From: Saururus chinensis
Taxonomy: Eukaryota; Streptophyta; Magnoliopsida; Piperales; Saururaceae
Direction of reading: 5' to 3'
Assembly (NCBI GenBank): GCA_035235625.1
Contig: CP141146.1
Span: 2,970,501-3,034,500, forward strand
DNA: 64,000 nt
The notes under the pieces were generated by a model. That model saw nothing but the letters and a program-made list of their open reading frames with translations. It ran no database searches and was not told the DNA's origin. A program made the position numbers and the translations under genes. This document shows, in pieces, positions 36,671 to 49,400 of the stretch (the stretch's first letter is position 1; each line of letters opens with the position of its first letter).

Positions 36671-37468
36671 ATGAGCGCAGGATGCCGGCCAATGGCCTGC
36701 AAAATCGGCCCCTCGCCGGCCGCCTCTTTCTTCCCGATTCCAAAGCCCTCCGCCCGTTTCGCCGTTTCAAAACCCTCTTGGGTTGTCAAAACAGAGGTCC
36801 TTTCCTACTCTTCTGTTTTTTCTTCTTTCTATGACTGAACTGCTTGTAGGGATCTGGTAGACCAAGTGAATTGAAATCATAAAGAAATAAAGAAGATTAC
36901 TCATTTTTTAGGAGTTTTGTGGGTGCCCTCCTTGCAAATTGGACTGTAAATGGATAATTGTCATTTAACTGGTTTTCAGCTAAATTTTCTGTTATTTGTT
37001 GCAGTCAAATGTTTGGAAGGAAGAAAGGAGAAAACCACATCCACCCTGTGTTGTATGTCATGGAATTGGCAGAGTGGACTGTCGTCACTGCCGAGGAAGA
37101 GGTCTTTGCCAGTATAGCTAGCTGTTTTTTATGCCAATTGCTAAAATTGCTTCTTGTTTGGCTGATGGAGTATAGATGTTTAATGGGGTAGGAAGGACGA
37201 ATTGTGTGGATCAGACCCTTCTTCCAAAAGGGGAATGGCCAAAATGGTGTGTTAGTTGCTTTTGTGATGTTGTTTGCTACTTGTTGAACTTCATGGTCCC
37301 TTTTTACAGATTACAATGTTTCCTTTCTATTGTAGGTGCAGGACTTGTGGAGGGAGTGGGCTGGACTATTGCTCTCGATGTCTTGGAACAGGGGAATACA
37401 GGGAAATAATGGGTTTCAACTTCATGAAAGCCAATTCTGGGCAAGCAAGCAATCGGTCTCCTGAATGA
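36671..37468 (+). CDS. DnaJ-type cysteine-rich zinc-finger protein without a J domain
   Basis: Four exons join in phase: 36671-36796, 37005-37101, 37192-37246 and 37336-37468. They give 411 bp, or 136 aa; an in-frame ATG at 36692 is an alternative start. The first 42 residues (MSAGCRPMACKIGPSPAASF...) are Ser/Pro/Lys-rich and look like a plastid transit peptide. The rest has four CxxCxGxG repeats: CVVCHGIG, CRHCRGRG, CRTCGGSG and CSRCLGTG. This is the zinc-binding layout of the DnaJ/Hsp40 central domain, with no J domain. Plant proteins of this kind (BSD2, LQY1 and relatives) help fold or assemble plastid proteins, but which one this is cannot be said. It ends GFNFMKANSGQASNRSPE. All introns are GT-AG. 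Confidence 0.88.
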
Positions 37469-38655
37469 CAATTTGCAGTAAACAGAAACAGCAAACATAA
37501 ATACCACTTCAGTGATGCTTGACAACCCACAAGTCCAAACGGAAGATAGTTTGACAAGAGTCCACAGTATTTGTTAGTATTTAATCATCCTTTCCAGAGT
37601 TCTACAAGTACTGTATGTTGTAATCTTTCTTATCTATATCACCTCATCTGTGATTTAGTTACAAATCCATTATATTTCTCCCACTGGCAGACTGACTTCT
37701 TGATGTGACTGTCAGAGCCAGCAAACTCTTGAAGATTGGTGACTTTGATGTGGCACAGTTGCCAACTTTCCCCTTGTGGTTTAGGCCATAGAAGCCAACA
37801 ATTAGGCCGTCATAGCTTCTCATAATGTAATGGTCCTGTGTGATCATTTAGAACAGCAATCTTCTTAGTTTCTGTTGTAACCTATTTGTCGAATTCCAGA
37901 CTAGTACTAGTTTTGCCATTGGCTCACTCACGACATGTTTTCTAAATGCAAAACACAAGAAATAATTGCTACTTTTTGCCATGGAAAAAAAAAATCATTG
38001 GTGGACGTGATCTTAGGGTGAAGATTCATGGGAAAACGATTTGAAGTGAGGTGCTTCAGAAGACTAGTTCATGCAATATGCTTCTTTTGGATCGTCATTG
38101 CAAAAATGATTCCCCACGTGAATTACCATAGATGAATTTTTTGTCCAAAGTCACTATTGTATTCGGGGTCATTGTTCAGGGAACTGAGGATTAATGGAAT
38201 AATGGAAAATGCGTTTGGGATGGTGCACGGAGATACCAGTAAAAAAACACTTTTCAGTAAGATTCGGACTATTTTTTTATGGTGGGAGGGAGCTATTGGG
38301 ACGGCCAGAGAGTTGGAGTGCGTATTCCACGCCAAGCATTCCATTATTTTGGGATCAACAGTAAATGAATTTCATCAAGCACACAACAATTGATTTTGCA
38401 AATTAAGGTACAGACCTAAGGTATACTATTCTATTATTAAAGTAAGACGGAGGCGGAGATTTTTCTTATTTATGGACGGGTAAAATTGTTACAACTTAAA
38501 GCTCAATAAGTAATAAGACAAATCTATGAAGTAAACTTAAAACTCAATAAATAATAAGACTTTACATCTATGAAGTACTCTGCACATGCACGTCTAAGGG
38601 CTGATCATGATCAAGGCCGTGATCTGCCGGCCAAGAGACTAGCCAGGATTGTAGA
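37469..38655. other. Intergenic stretch
   Basis: The first few hundred bases are the likely 3' untranslated region of the DnaJ-type gene. Around 38490-38580 an imperfect repeat of 'aactcaataa.taataagac' occurs twice. No other gene is supported. Confidence 0.4.
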
Positions 38656-38659
38656 CAAC

Positions 38660-39430
38660 CTACTGGAATATGTTACACACCGGTTTTGTAAAGGTGGGTT
38701 CGAGTATTGTATTTGCTATACATAGTATCTCTTCCAAGAAGTATTTCTTGGAACCCGACTTTGACAACCCCGCAGACAAGGCAGCGTCAAAGTTAACCTT
38801 AAACACATCCTTTGGGAGGGAAGAACCATAATTTGTTTCCATCACAAGCCATCATCTGCCTCAGGTTTCCAGCAGCCCCGTTACAAACCCGAAACGCCCT
38901 TAAATATTCAACTGCACTATTTATCAAACACAAAGCATCCATACAATTTGCTCCCAATCTCCTTTCATTTCTCCGAGTCCATATTTTCCAGGCACCAACA
39001 CAGAACATTTCCAACATCAACTCATCATCTTGTTCCAATTTGACAAACACTTCCTCATTGTTCCATACCCTCTCTTTGCCACGGAAGCGTTTTTATGCTC
39101 CGCTTTTACAATGAGCTGAGCGTAAGGAATGCATGTGATCTAAAAAATGAATGTTTCACATGCATTCCTTACGCTCAGCTCATGGTGAGAAGGGAGTATG
39201 AAAAATGCTTCCCTTTGCCACTGGACATTCCCATACGTCATGAATCAGAGTCTCCACAATAGACTTACAGACATCACACCAACATTCCTTCAAAATTCTC
39301 CTCCTCCCCAAATTATTCTCTGCCTGATAGATATTTTAACTAAAACGCTAAACAAAATTCTTAACTTTCCAAGGAGTCTCCATACTCCACACCTACTTCA
39401 AAATTTCCTTCATCTCCCCACTACTTGAAC
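38660..39430 (-). mobile_element. L1-type LINE fragment, 3' (RNase H) end
   Basis: On the reverse strand a segment reading CVGAWKIWTRRNERRLGANC is followed by FFPPKGCVFKVNFDAAL-type sequence near 38800. This is the order of the zf-RVT/RNase H end of plant L1-type non-LTR elements, where KVNFDAA opens the RNase H domain. It is truncated and has frame breaks. A 130-bp Mutator-type MITE (39083-39212) is inserted in it. Confidence 0.65.
39083..39212. mobile_element. Mutator-type MITE, near-perfect hairpin
   Basis: Inverted ends 'ggaagcgtttttatgctccg' and 'ggaagcatttttcatactcc' are flanked by an exact 9-bp duplication 'ctttgccac' (39074-39082 and 39213-39221). Nearly the whole 130 bp folds on itself (for example 'gagctgagcgtaaggaatgc' and its complement). 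It sits inside the LINE fragment, so it is younger than that. Confidence 0.85.
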
Positions 39431-39906
39431 TTTCAGGTCTGTCCCCTTCCTGTAACCCTTCACTAAAGATACCTTTTGAGTTCCCCACCCAGAACACAGT
39501 ATCCTTAGATAATTGATTATTCAATGGCATATATTTAAGGGGCAAATATTTACTTGAAACAACAATAACTATTAAATTGCCATTCATAACTCACCAAATA
39601 TGTACAAAGCTGAAACATGTTTCAGAACAACAGAGGTATTACAAAAAAGTAAAACCGAAAGTAGATGCCCAGTTTATCAGACCTAAATGTCACACTTCCA
39701 AATCCTAACATGACCAAAAGCGAGGGAATGGGAAAAGAGAAAGAAAGAGAGTATACATGTACAGAAAAGGAGCAGTTCCCTTCTAGGTTGAAACTCTTAC
39801 ACTGTAAAACTGATGAATATCCGTATATGCCTCTAATGCGAGGCACAAGAAGAAGCTGAAAAAACCCGAGATAGTTTTAGATGGTAGTGTCTTCCACCAT
39901 AGAAAG

Positions 39907-42900
39907 TCAATCAATCCCCAAGCTAGAATATGGTTCGAAGGTCCCCTGTCAGATGAGTATCAAAGTAACATGAAACTTAGCTTATTGTCATTACTAGAGT
40001 GAGGTATCAGTTTTGGTAAAAAGGAAATTTGTGTAGTGTAACAAAATTGGAGTCAGTTGTGATAGAAGTAGAATTGAAAAAAAGAAATGACAAGTTGACA
40101 TACTCAGATTAAGTTGAAATAAATGATTTGATTGCTGCAATAATTGCACCAGAAACTGTTACTTACAGAGCAGTCATCATGAACTCGCCAAATGGTCTCA
40201 CCCAAAAGATTTGCTACAGATAAAACTGTCAGCTGAGGGAAATAATTCTTCTCCATCAATGGGATGGTATTTGTGACTATTACTTCCTGAAATAGGCCAC
40301 TTGATAACCTCTCAATAGCAGGGGGACTGTTTGAAAGAACATAAGTATAAATGACAGTTAAATTTTCATTTTCCAAGATTCATACGGCAGTTAACTAAAA
40401 GTAGAAAATTCCAGCCCCTGACCAGATGAGAAGAAAAACAAAGCATGGAAAAATTGGATCCATATTTGGACTTTAATAGAAATTGCTCATATTATGGGTT
40501 AAATATACCTAAACACAGCATGTGTACAGCAAGCATAGACTTCCCTTGCACCTTCTTGATGTAGTAAAGTAGCACCTTTTGCAATAGTACCTAGACAAAC
40601 CCACAAAGCTCTTCAAAAAGTGAATATTAATACCCATGAACAGACCTCAGGTGCAAGTATATTATGTATTTATAGAGCAAGAGTTAATTATTGTGAGAAG
40701 TCCTGTCCTTGATGAAACAGAGATAATCTCACCAGCAGTGTCAATCATGTCATCCACCATGACAGCCACTTTCCCTTTTACATCTCCTATCAAATTCATG
40801 ACCTGTACAACATGGACAATTCAGCACTAATGAGTTTGGAGATTACTGTCAAAGAAAAACAGCCGCAAAAGTCATGATAATTTTGATCATAGACGGATCA
40901 TATAGATTGAATAACACTAACCGTCATACACATGTTTTTATGACATTAATGATACTGCTAGTCACATTCCTGTCAAAAAAATGGTACATCTTCACTGGGA
41001 AACTTGCCAAAATTTTCTAGACACTCATATACTTTTCTTATTTCTTAAAAGTAAAGATTACTGTTTGTGCAATAACATAAATAATTATCCCTTCCCTATT
41101 TGAGCCCAAGGATTTTTTGAGACCAAGGATTTGGGTTCAAGTCCCAGGGATATGGTGTTCCCTATTCTAAGTAACCCCCACATGCAGGGGAGAGTTAGTG
41201 AGTTCATATGAATAATCATCCCATCCTTAACAACTACAGCCTTTAGGTCTAGTGGTTAACCATCATTTTTTGTTCTATGTTATAATCAATAGAGTAGTAA
41301 GGATACAAGAAGTAATCTAAATCCATTTATTTCTTTGCTACTACAAGAAACAATAGAGAGATTTGCCTCTGCAATGTTGTGTCCATGACGTCTTTTGTCG
41401 ACAATGGCTAGAGGTGCATCAGACAATTTTTTAGCAAAAGCACGAGCCCTGGCCACACCTCCAACATCAGGTGAGACCACTACCATATCATTGGAGCAGA
41501 TAGTCTTGCTGGCCAGGTAGTCAAGAATCACAGGCTACAAATGCGTGAACAACAATAGAGTCAAAATATGGAGTGAATTGAATATTTGAGGAGACTATCT
41601 AAAGAAATGGCTCTTTATTCATTCTTCAATAGAACCAGATAAACAACTTACCTGGCCATACACATGGTCGACTGGAATGTCAAAGTATCCCATTGACTGC
41701 CCAGAATGCAAGTCACATGCCAGCACTCGGTTTGCACCTGCTTCAGTGATCAAGTTTGCAACTAGTTTCGCTGCAATGGATTCACGTCCTTGAGTCTAGA
41801 AGTAAAAGCCAAGTGAAAAGGAATGTTACTGGAATTGCAATTAAAAATAGAATAAAAAAATGATACTAGAATCAACAACGAAATGAAAAAGAATAAAAAA
41901 ATCCGACAAAGACAAGATATCTAGAAAACCCTACCTCCAAGTAAGTGACATTAAAAAAGTCCTAGGGATATATAAATCCCTTTGTGTCTTAATGCATTAC
42001 AATTTGGTACATAACAATAGAAATGACCAACGGGCTTCTGCAAGAGACTAAATGTACTGACCATAAACAACCAGCCTCCTCTACCTTTCTATCGGCACGC
42101 GCATATCCAAAATAAGGAATGACTGCAGTTATGTTTTTTGCAGACGCCCTCCGACATGCATCAATCATTATTAAGAGCTCCATAAGATTCTCATTCGCAG
42201 GGGGGCATGTTGGTTGCACCAGGTAAACATCGCAACCTCTTACACTTTCTTGTAATTGCACATAGATTTCTCCGTCAGCAAACCTCTTAATCTTAATCCT
42301 TCCTAGCTCCAGGCCCATGTAGCACGCAATTTCCTATTAGTAAAAATTAGAGCAATAGCAGCAGTTATCAGAAGAAATTCAGATTGCCAAACATTTAGCT
42401 ACACCTACTAAATTTCAATCAGAGACAAAAGTCATTAGCTTGGTATATAGTGGCTGACCAACTCAGTCTAACGGAAAACACACGAATAAAATGTTATGCC
42501 AAATTCACAAACATAGAGGCTCCGTGCATACACGATCAATTGATAGTACTGACAAAAGTAGTGAAATTAACGTACATTTTCCATGTGATTACCTGCGAAA
42601 GGGCGGGATTGGCAGTGCCCGAAAAGATGCGAAGCCTTGTATCATACGTACGAGCAGAATCCGATTTTAGGGGCAGGAAACTGGGAATGATCTGGTCATT
42701 GACGACCGGGACGAAAGGCGTTCCGTTCTCACAATTTATTCGCTCCACAAACCTACAAACCTGAAAAACTAGCATTTTACAGCTGAAAACCGATATCCCC
42801 CATACACAAAAACGAGAAAGAACAAAATGCGACGAAGCCAAACCAGCAATGATCGCTACGACCTACTTTGGCAACGAATCGCTATCATTCTGCTTCTCTA

Positions 42901-43204
42901 ATTAGTTTGAAAACAGGAAAAGACTCTTTCGACAGCATTTGTTTAGCAATTCAATAACTTCGAAGCTTCAAATTGAGCATCTGGGTTTTTCGATATGTGA
43001 GAGAATATCGAGTGATAGCGGCGGAAAGAGCAGCAAGAGCGAAGGAGTGAGTGCAGAAGAGCGGCAAGAACAAGGAAGACTAACCGTGGCGTTGTTGCTT
43101 CGGACGGAAGCTCGTAAGTGAGATCGATTCCAGACGAAGCTCGAGGAGGTGTAGGCGGAAGTGCGGGAGGCGACGGAGGGAGAAGAAGAGAGCAAGGACG
43201 CCAT
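39907..43204 (-). CDS. Ribose-phosphate pyrophosphokinase (PRPP synthetase), probably plastid
   Basis: Nine reverse-strand exons join in phase: 43085-43204, 42593-42760, 42085-42333, 41652-41795, 41367-41534, 40733-40802, 40509-40590, 40167-40326 and 39907-39945. They give 1200 bp, or 399 aa. The enzyme makes PRPP from ribose 5-phosphate and ATP for purine, pyrimidine, His and Trp synthesis. Seen in order: a Ser-rich transit-like N-terminus ([20 protein letters not shown]), [44 protein letters not shown], the [20 protein letters not shown] segment, VDKRRHGHN, and the PRPP-binding loop [13 protein letters not shown]. The end is EPYSSLGID, as in PRS1/2-type plant enzymes. All introns are GT-AG except that after exon 5, where the family's HNIAE-VMNLIG join requires a GC donor ('gag|gcaaat'). 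It looks intact. Confidence 0.93.
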
Positions 43205-44740
43205 GGCCTCCGAGTGTTGATGCTGGAAGCTGAACAGCTCTCTCCGGAGTGGGAGGGAAGGCTCAGTCACTGCGAACTTCTACGGGTCCGAAGGCGGAAA
43301 ATATCTGACCGGACCCACCCGGAAGAATAAGCGCCCATGGATATATGAAATGGGAAGAGTTTTTCATACTCCGCGGATTTTTCGTACTCCTCTCTTACAT
43401 TGAGCTGACCTTAATTAATATACGCATTGGAGCTATTTATATACGACATCAACAGCGCACATATTATCATATCACTTATATTAACATATACCACATATAT
43501 AAGCTAGTGAGTTCGTGTTAATTTGATATGTAACTGCGCTTTCGTGCTTATGTTGAGCTTGTTGTCGTAATAAAGTATAAAAAAAAATAAGTGATAATGA
43601 GTCAATTATTACATAAAAATATTTTTTAATGACAATGAATGTAACATAAGTAGTACAAAAGAGCCGTTTAAGATGGACACCACGTACACTCTATCGTAAA
43701 TATCAAGGCTTCTACATGTAACTTACACTAAGCTCATTATTATTATTAACAAAAAAAAATAAAAAATATTTTCCTATGGGCGCGTACCTCTTTGGAAGGT
43801 AACTCAGTAACCAAACCATAAATGCGCCACCGACAATAGGTGGCTCATTTTGGGTGTTAAGCGCATTTTAAAATCTTCCGGCCCGATGGGCCCAAAATGC
43901 ATGCTCAATTCTTTGGCGTTGCATTGCTCAAGTAAACTGCCTTGCAGCTGGTTGTACAAGTTACTTGTAGACTTAATTCTTTAGCTAGTAGTGTAAAAAA
44001 CAATTTAGTAGTCTCGAGGGCATCCGACTTGGAGTCGATTGCAACATCGAAAATTAAGAGACATAAAGCTGAAGTGTGTTTTTGACATCATAATTAATTT
44101 CCTGTTCTATTGGTGGACATGGTGAACTTTTATTTAATAGAGGAAAAGAGAAACAAGAGATTTTGAAGATAAGAAAAAGAATAACATTTTATCTATATAT
44201 CTATAAAGATGTTGTTTGCCCTTACAATGGTTATCAACCAAAATTTGAAGTCGCAGTTTGTTGGTGTACAAATTGTGAGCATTTGGCATGCAGTCGCTTG
44301 TGCAGACAATCTCTGAGGCTCTATTGTTCTCCACAGCTCACGATTCTACTTGATTTTATTTTGGATCTTAGTCTCCAATTATGCCGTTGAGGTTATTTGT
44401 TCCTGCAAATTATCCAAATTGCTCCCTAGTACTACTTAGACAAGCTGCCAGTGGAATCAAGGTGACGATGGTTGTTTATATTATTGTAAATGTTTTATAT
44501 GTATATGTTAGATTTTCTTTTATGATATATTGATCCTATAATAAATATTAGTAAAGAGATGGAAGATCTGTCAACAAATACAAGGTTGAGGTTCAGTATA
44601 TCCCTCAAAGGATTATCACACCTCATGTCATTAGGGGAGATGGCAAGGACTTGAGATGCATGTGCACGCCAGGTTCTCACTGAATATTTTCAACAAAGTG
44701 GAGGTGGTAGCTCCTGCTCGAGATATGGTACTTGGGAGAG
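43205..44740. other. Promoter side of the PRPP synthetase gene and unassigned sequence
   Basis: The bases next to 43205 are the leader and promoter of the PRPP synthetase gene. From about 43352 a piece resembles the left end of the Mutator-type MITE family ('tttttcatactcc', 'tgagctgacc') without a right end. An open frame at 44163-44390 has several cysteines but no recognised domain. Confidence 0.35.
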
Positions 44741-44963
44741 GGAAGCGTTTTCATGCTCCTTATTCATCGTGAGCCCCGTGTAAGAAACACTTGTAAAATG
44801 TCTATTTTTTAAATCGATGACACACATATTAACGTATATTAGTATAAGTAATATTTATGCTAATGTGCGCTAATATGTGCGCTATCAATCTCAAAAATAG
44901 ACATTTCACAAATATTCCTTATGCTCGGCTCATTGTCAAAGCGGAGCATAAAAAATACTCCCC
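44741..44963. mobile_element. Mutator-type MITE, 223 bp
   Basis: Ends 'ggaagcgttttcatgctcct' and, inverted, 'ggggagtattttttatgctc' are flanked by an exact 9-bp duplication 'ttgggagag' (44732-44740 and 44964-44972). It is the same family as 39083-39212, with a longer centre. Confidence 0.8.
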
Positions 44964-44972
44964 TTGGGAGAG

Positions 44973-46050
44973 TTTTGTGAATGCTAAATTGGAAAGTTTG
45001 CAGTTTTTCTTTTGGAGGTAATTTCTCATCTTAGCTGGTAACTGATTATAGATAAAAGCTGAAGATTTCTATTATCTATTTATTTAGCTCAGTTATATAT
45101 AGTTTTTTTTCGCTGTGTAGGCAACTTTGTACGCTGCCTCGTGAAATTTCAACCCTTTGTGATTGATTTTTTTAATTAGATTTTCTTGTAACTATGTTGA
45201 GCAAGATGTATCCCTGTCATGAAAATTGTGGAAGAGTTGAGTAGGCATGCCTATGTTTCCCTTGTGCACCAGAAGCAGACAAAGTTTACTATTTTGGCCC
45301 TATTAATGCGTGGTGATTTATATCCTCCCATTTTGCTTCTTATTTTACATTATTTTCTTGTATCTTTTGCTTAATTCTTTAAAATTGAATTTTTAAAAAT
45401 CTACTTTAAAGACATGTAAATAGCCAACCAAAGAACATGAGTTAAAAATATACTGCATGGTTTAAAATTGACGATTGTTCATGAACCTTCATCATAAGAA
45501 GTAAATAAAAAAGATAAAATACGTAATACCCAAAGGGCACTTAGTAAGATTTACAAGACTTTTAGCATAAGATATCAAACGAGCATCAAACAACTTTAGC
45601 AATTAGAGAAGAGAAATTTGGAGCAATGTCATTCATATTTGTAACAAAATATTCATATAGCTTGTTTTGGTATTTTAATAAGTCCATTACTCTTTGAGAA
45701 AATTGTTGGACATTTATCAATTATCCTTTGTTGATAGACAAAAATAACAAAAGAAATTATGATACAAAAGGTTTTAACAACTAAAGTAAATTTTATGTTC
45801 ATAAAACTCATCCAAATATTTTAGCTCATTTAATAACCTCCTTTACTCTATCCACATCCTCAAGTATCTCTCCCAAGTATGGGATTTATGGTCAAACAAT
45901 TTGATTTATTTTTAATAAAATTTACAACTTTAAAATAGAGATAATTGTCATTAATAATCTGGTTGGGTTAATAAGAATAGAATAATTAAATGGGTAGTGG
46001 GTATATTAAATGAATCAAGTAAATGTATGAGGATGGGTATCCTTACCCTT
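44973..46050. other. AT-rich intergenic stretch
   Basis: No gene, RNA or structured repeat is supported here. Confidence 0.4.
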
Positions 46051-46173
46051 CCCAATTAATAAATGAAAAAAGTATTATTTATGCTCCCTATTCGTTGTGA
46101 GTCAAATATAAAGAATGTTTGTAAGACATTCATTTTTTAGATTGACGGCACATTATACTATCATGTGTGCCAT

Positions 46174-46486
46174 TGTTGTGCCTGGTGTAGGCACAATTGG
46201 TACACAGGAGTTCTACGCAGAGAAAGGGAAAGAAGCTAAAAGAAAGGGAAAGGAGTTCTGGAATTACTTCAATAACATACCAACAAAGGAAGAAGACGAC
46301 CCCTTTATGGGGAGTCGTGCCCCATATTGGGAGTCGTGTCACTAGTGGGCCCGGTTCACTCGTGGTCCACTAGTGCACCAGTTTCTACTAATCAAAATTA
46401 CAATAATCAACTGCTAACTAGCCTACTGACATAATAAAGTACTAAAATAATGGAAATACTATCCACTAGTACACCCGTGCACAATA
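46174..46486 (-). repeat. 3' LTR of the chromovirus
   Basis: A direct repeat of 51167-51498, about 19 bases shorter because one short internal repeat unit is present once fewer. Confidence 0.9.
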
Positions 46487-49400
46487 CTCCACCACGCTTC
46501 CACACACGCTTTGTCCTCAAGGCGACCACGAAGGATACCGGAGCAAAAACTCATCCTCAGACAACCACGTAGCGTCCTCCAGTGGTTGGCCCTGCCAAGA
46601 GACTAAAACCTTGGTGATAATTCGACCGGAACAGCGTACACGATGCTTGTCAAGCAGCGCTGCAGGAACCGGCTCAGACGAAGCGACAGGGCCCATCAAG
46701 GGAAGAAAGGGAGCTTCCATAGCCAGGGTAGGGTCACTAATGCAACGACGCAGCCGGGAAACATTAAAAACAGGATGGACCAACGAACCCGCCGGTAAAG
46801 TGAGGCGATAAGCAACCGAACCCACTCTCTCTTCGACAACATAGGGCCCATGAAATCGTGGAGCAAGCTTAGAGTGCTCAGGCTGAAACAAAGAGGACTG
46901 ACACTGAGGAAGGACTGAAACATAAACCAAGTCCCCCACGGCAAACTCGCGCTCAGTGTGATGGCTGTCATAAATCTACTTCATTCGGTTCTGAGCGGCA
47001 GACATGTTCTCTTTAAGCTGACGAAGGACCTCATCCCGAGTTTGGAGCATGTAGTTGACCTCTGCCACGGAAGACCGATGAGGCACATAGGACAACACAA
47101 TAGGAGGCGGCCTGCCATACAAAACCTGAAAAGGAGTGAACCCAGCACGAGTGTGATAGGCGGTGTTATAAGACCACTCAGCCCAAGGAAGAAGCTGAAG
47201 CCAACGTCGGGGTTGATCCATAGCGAAGCAACGCAAATACTGCTCCAAACAACGGTTCACAACCTCTGTCTGACAATCCATCTGGGGGTGGTATGTGGTG
47301 CTCATGTGGAGAGAAGTGCCCTGTAGAGTGAAAAATTCTTGCCAAAACTGAGAGATGAAAACCCGGTCGCGATCAGAGACCATCGTGCGAGGCATACCAT
47401 GTAACTTGGCCACTTCCCGAACGTAAAGTTCCGCCACTGACTTAGCTGTGTAGGGATGACCCAGAGCACAAAAATGGGCATATTTATATAGCCTATCGAC
47501 GACCACCATAATCACCGACTTGCCTTGAACCAACGGTAAGGCCTCAACAAAGTCCATGGAAACATCGTCCCAAACCTGATCTGGAATGGGCAAGGGCTGG
47601 AGCAACCCGGCCGGTGAGGTAGTGGCGGACTTGGCACGCTGACAGACATCACAAGCAGCCACAAAATCAGTCACTGCGCGACGTACACCCTTCCACAAGA
47701 AGCTATGACTGACCCGTTTATAAGTGCGAAGAGCACCCTCATGGCCCGCCAAAGGAGAAGCATGGAAGTGATCGATGAGACATTGGCCCAGGTCTGTCAC
47801 CGCTGGCACCCAAAGACGGTCCTTCCAAAAGAGAAGGCCATCCCTCCATGCAAAACCAGGGTGCGCCGCTGGGTTGGCCTGAAGGCCTGTGATTAGAGTG
47901 GAGGTCGAGCGATCATCCATATAAGCCTGCTGTAATTCATCAAGAAGGGGATAAACTGGGTTGGAAATAGCCAAACACGAACCTGGGTTGGCGCGGCGAG
48001 ACAGTGCATCAACCACAGTGTTGTCCGATCCCCGCTTGTACACGACCTCATAGTCATAACCCAAGAGCTTACTAACCCACCGCTACTGTGCGGGTGTGGA
48101 CACCCGCTGTTCGAGAAAATACTTGAGTGGCTGATGATCAGTGCGAATGAGAAACCGCCGGCCAAGCAAATAAGGGTGCCACTTCTCGACCGCAAGGACA
48201 ATGGCGAGCATCTCTTTCTCGTAGACGGAGAGGGACAGAGAACGAGCAGCCAAAGCCTTACTGAAGTAGGCAATGGGACGCTCCTCCTGAAGTAGTACCG
48301 CCCCTAGGCCGGCATCCGACGCATCGGTCTCAACCACGAATGGCCGGCTGAAATCAGGCAGAATCAAAACAGGGGCGGTCACCATAGCCTGTTTCAACTC
48401 CTCAAAGGCGGTCTAGGCAGTGTCGGACCAACAAAAAGCACCTTTCTGTAACAGCTGAGTGAGCGGTCGAGCAATCTCGCCATAGCGGTGAATAAAGCGC
48501 CGGTAATAGCCAGTAAGGCCAAGGAAACCCCGTAGCGCCCGGGCACAAGTAGGGGCCGGCCAGGATAGCATGGTGGTCACCTTAGAGGGGTCCGTAGCCA
48601 CACCGTCACGAGAGATGACATGACCCAAGTATTCAACTTGTGAACTGCCAAACGAACACTTCGAGCGTTTAAGAAACAATGAGTTAGCTTGCAGGATATC
48701 AAAGACAGACCTAAGATGTTCCAAATGGTCGCCCCATGACTTGCTATAGACCAGAATATCGTCGAAGAACACCAAGAGAAAGCGGCGGAGGAAGGGCCTG
48801 AAGAGGTCATTCATAAGGCTCTGAAAAGTAGAGGGCGCGTTTGTGAGGCCGAACGGCATAACCAAGAACTCAAAATGACCATCATGAGTACGGAAGGCAG
48901 TCTTATGCACATTGGATGGTTGCATGCGTATCTGATGGTAACCGGAACGAAGGTCAAGCTTACTAAATACGGTAGCACTAGCCAACTCGTCCAATAGTTC
49001 CTCCACCACCGGTATAGGATACTTGTCCTTCACTGTAATTGCATTTATCGCCCAATAATCCACACAAAAGCGCCAAGTACCATCTTTCTTACGGACCAGC
49101 AACACTGGGGAAGAAAAAGAGCTCGTGCTAGGCTGAATGATACCTGAAGAAAGCATGTCCGCTACCAGGCGCTCGATCTCAGCCTTCTAAATGTATGGAT
49201 AACGGTAGGGGCGTACATTGGCGGGAGCAGCTCCGGGCAGAATGGGAATAGAGTGGTCATGAGCCCTCACTGGCGGAAGGTCTGTTGGCGCAGCAAACAC
49301 CGGCCCATACGCTGTCAAAAGATCAAGAAGGTCCTGCGGCACTTCATCCTGTACCACGTCCACCGACGCCTGCTGCTGGAGGAGGAGTCCTTGTGCTGCG

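Noticed and set aside
44163-44390. Cys-containing open frame that might be a small zinc-binding protein
   Set aside because: The cysteines do not fit a known spacing, and the surrounding sequence has no promoter-like or splice context.
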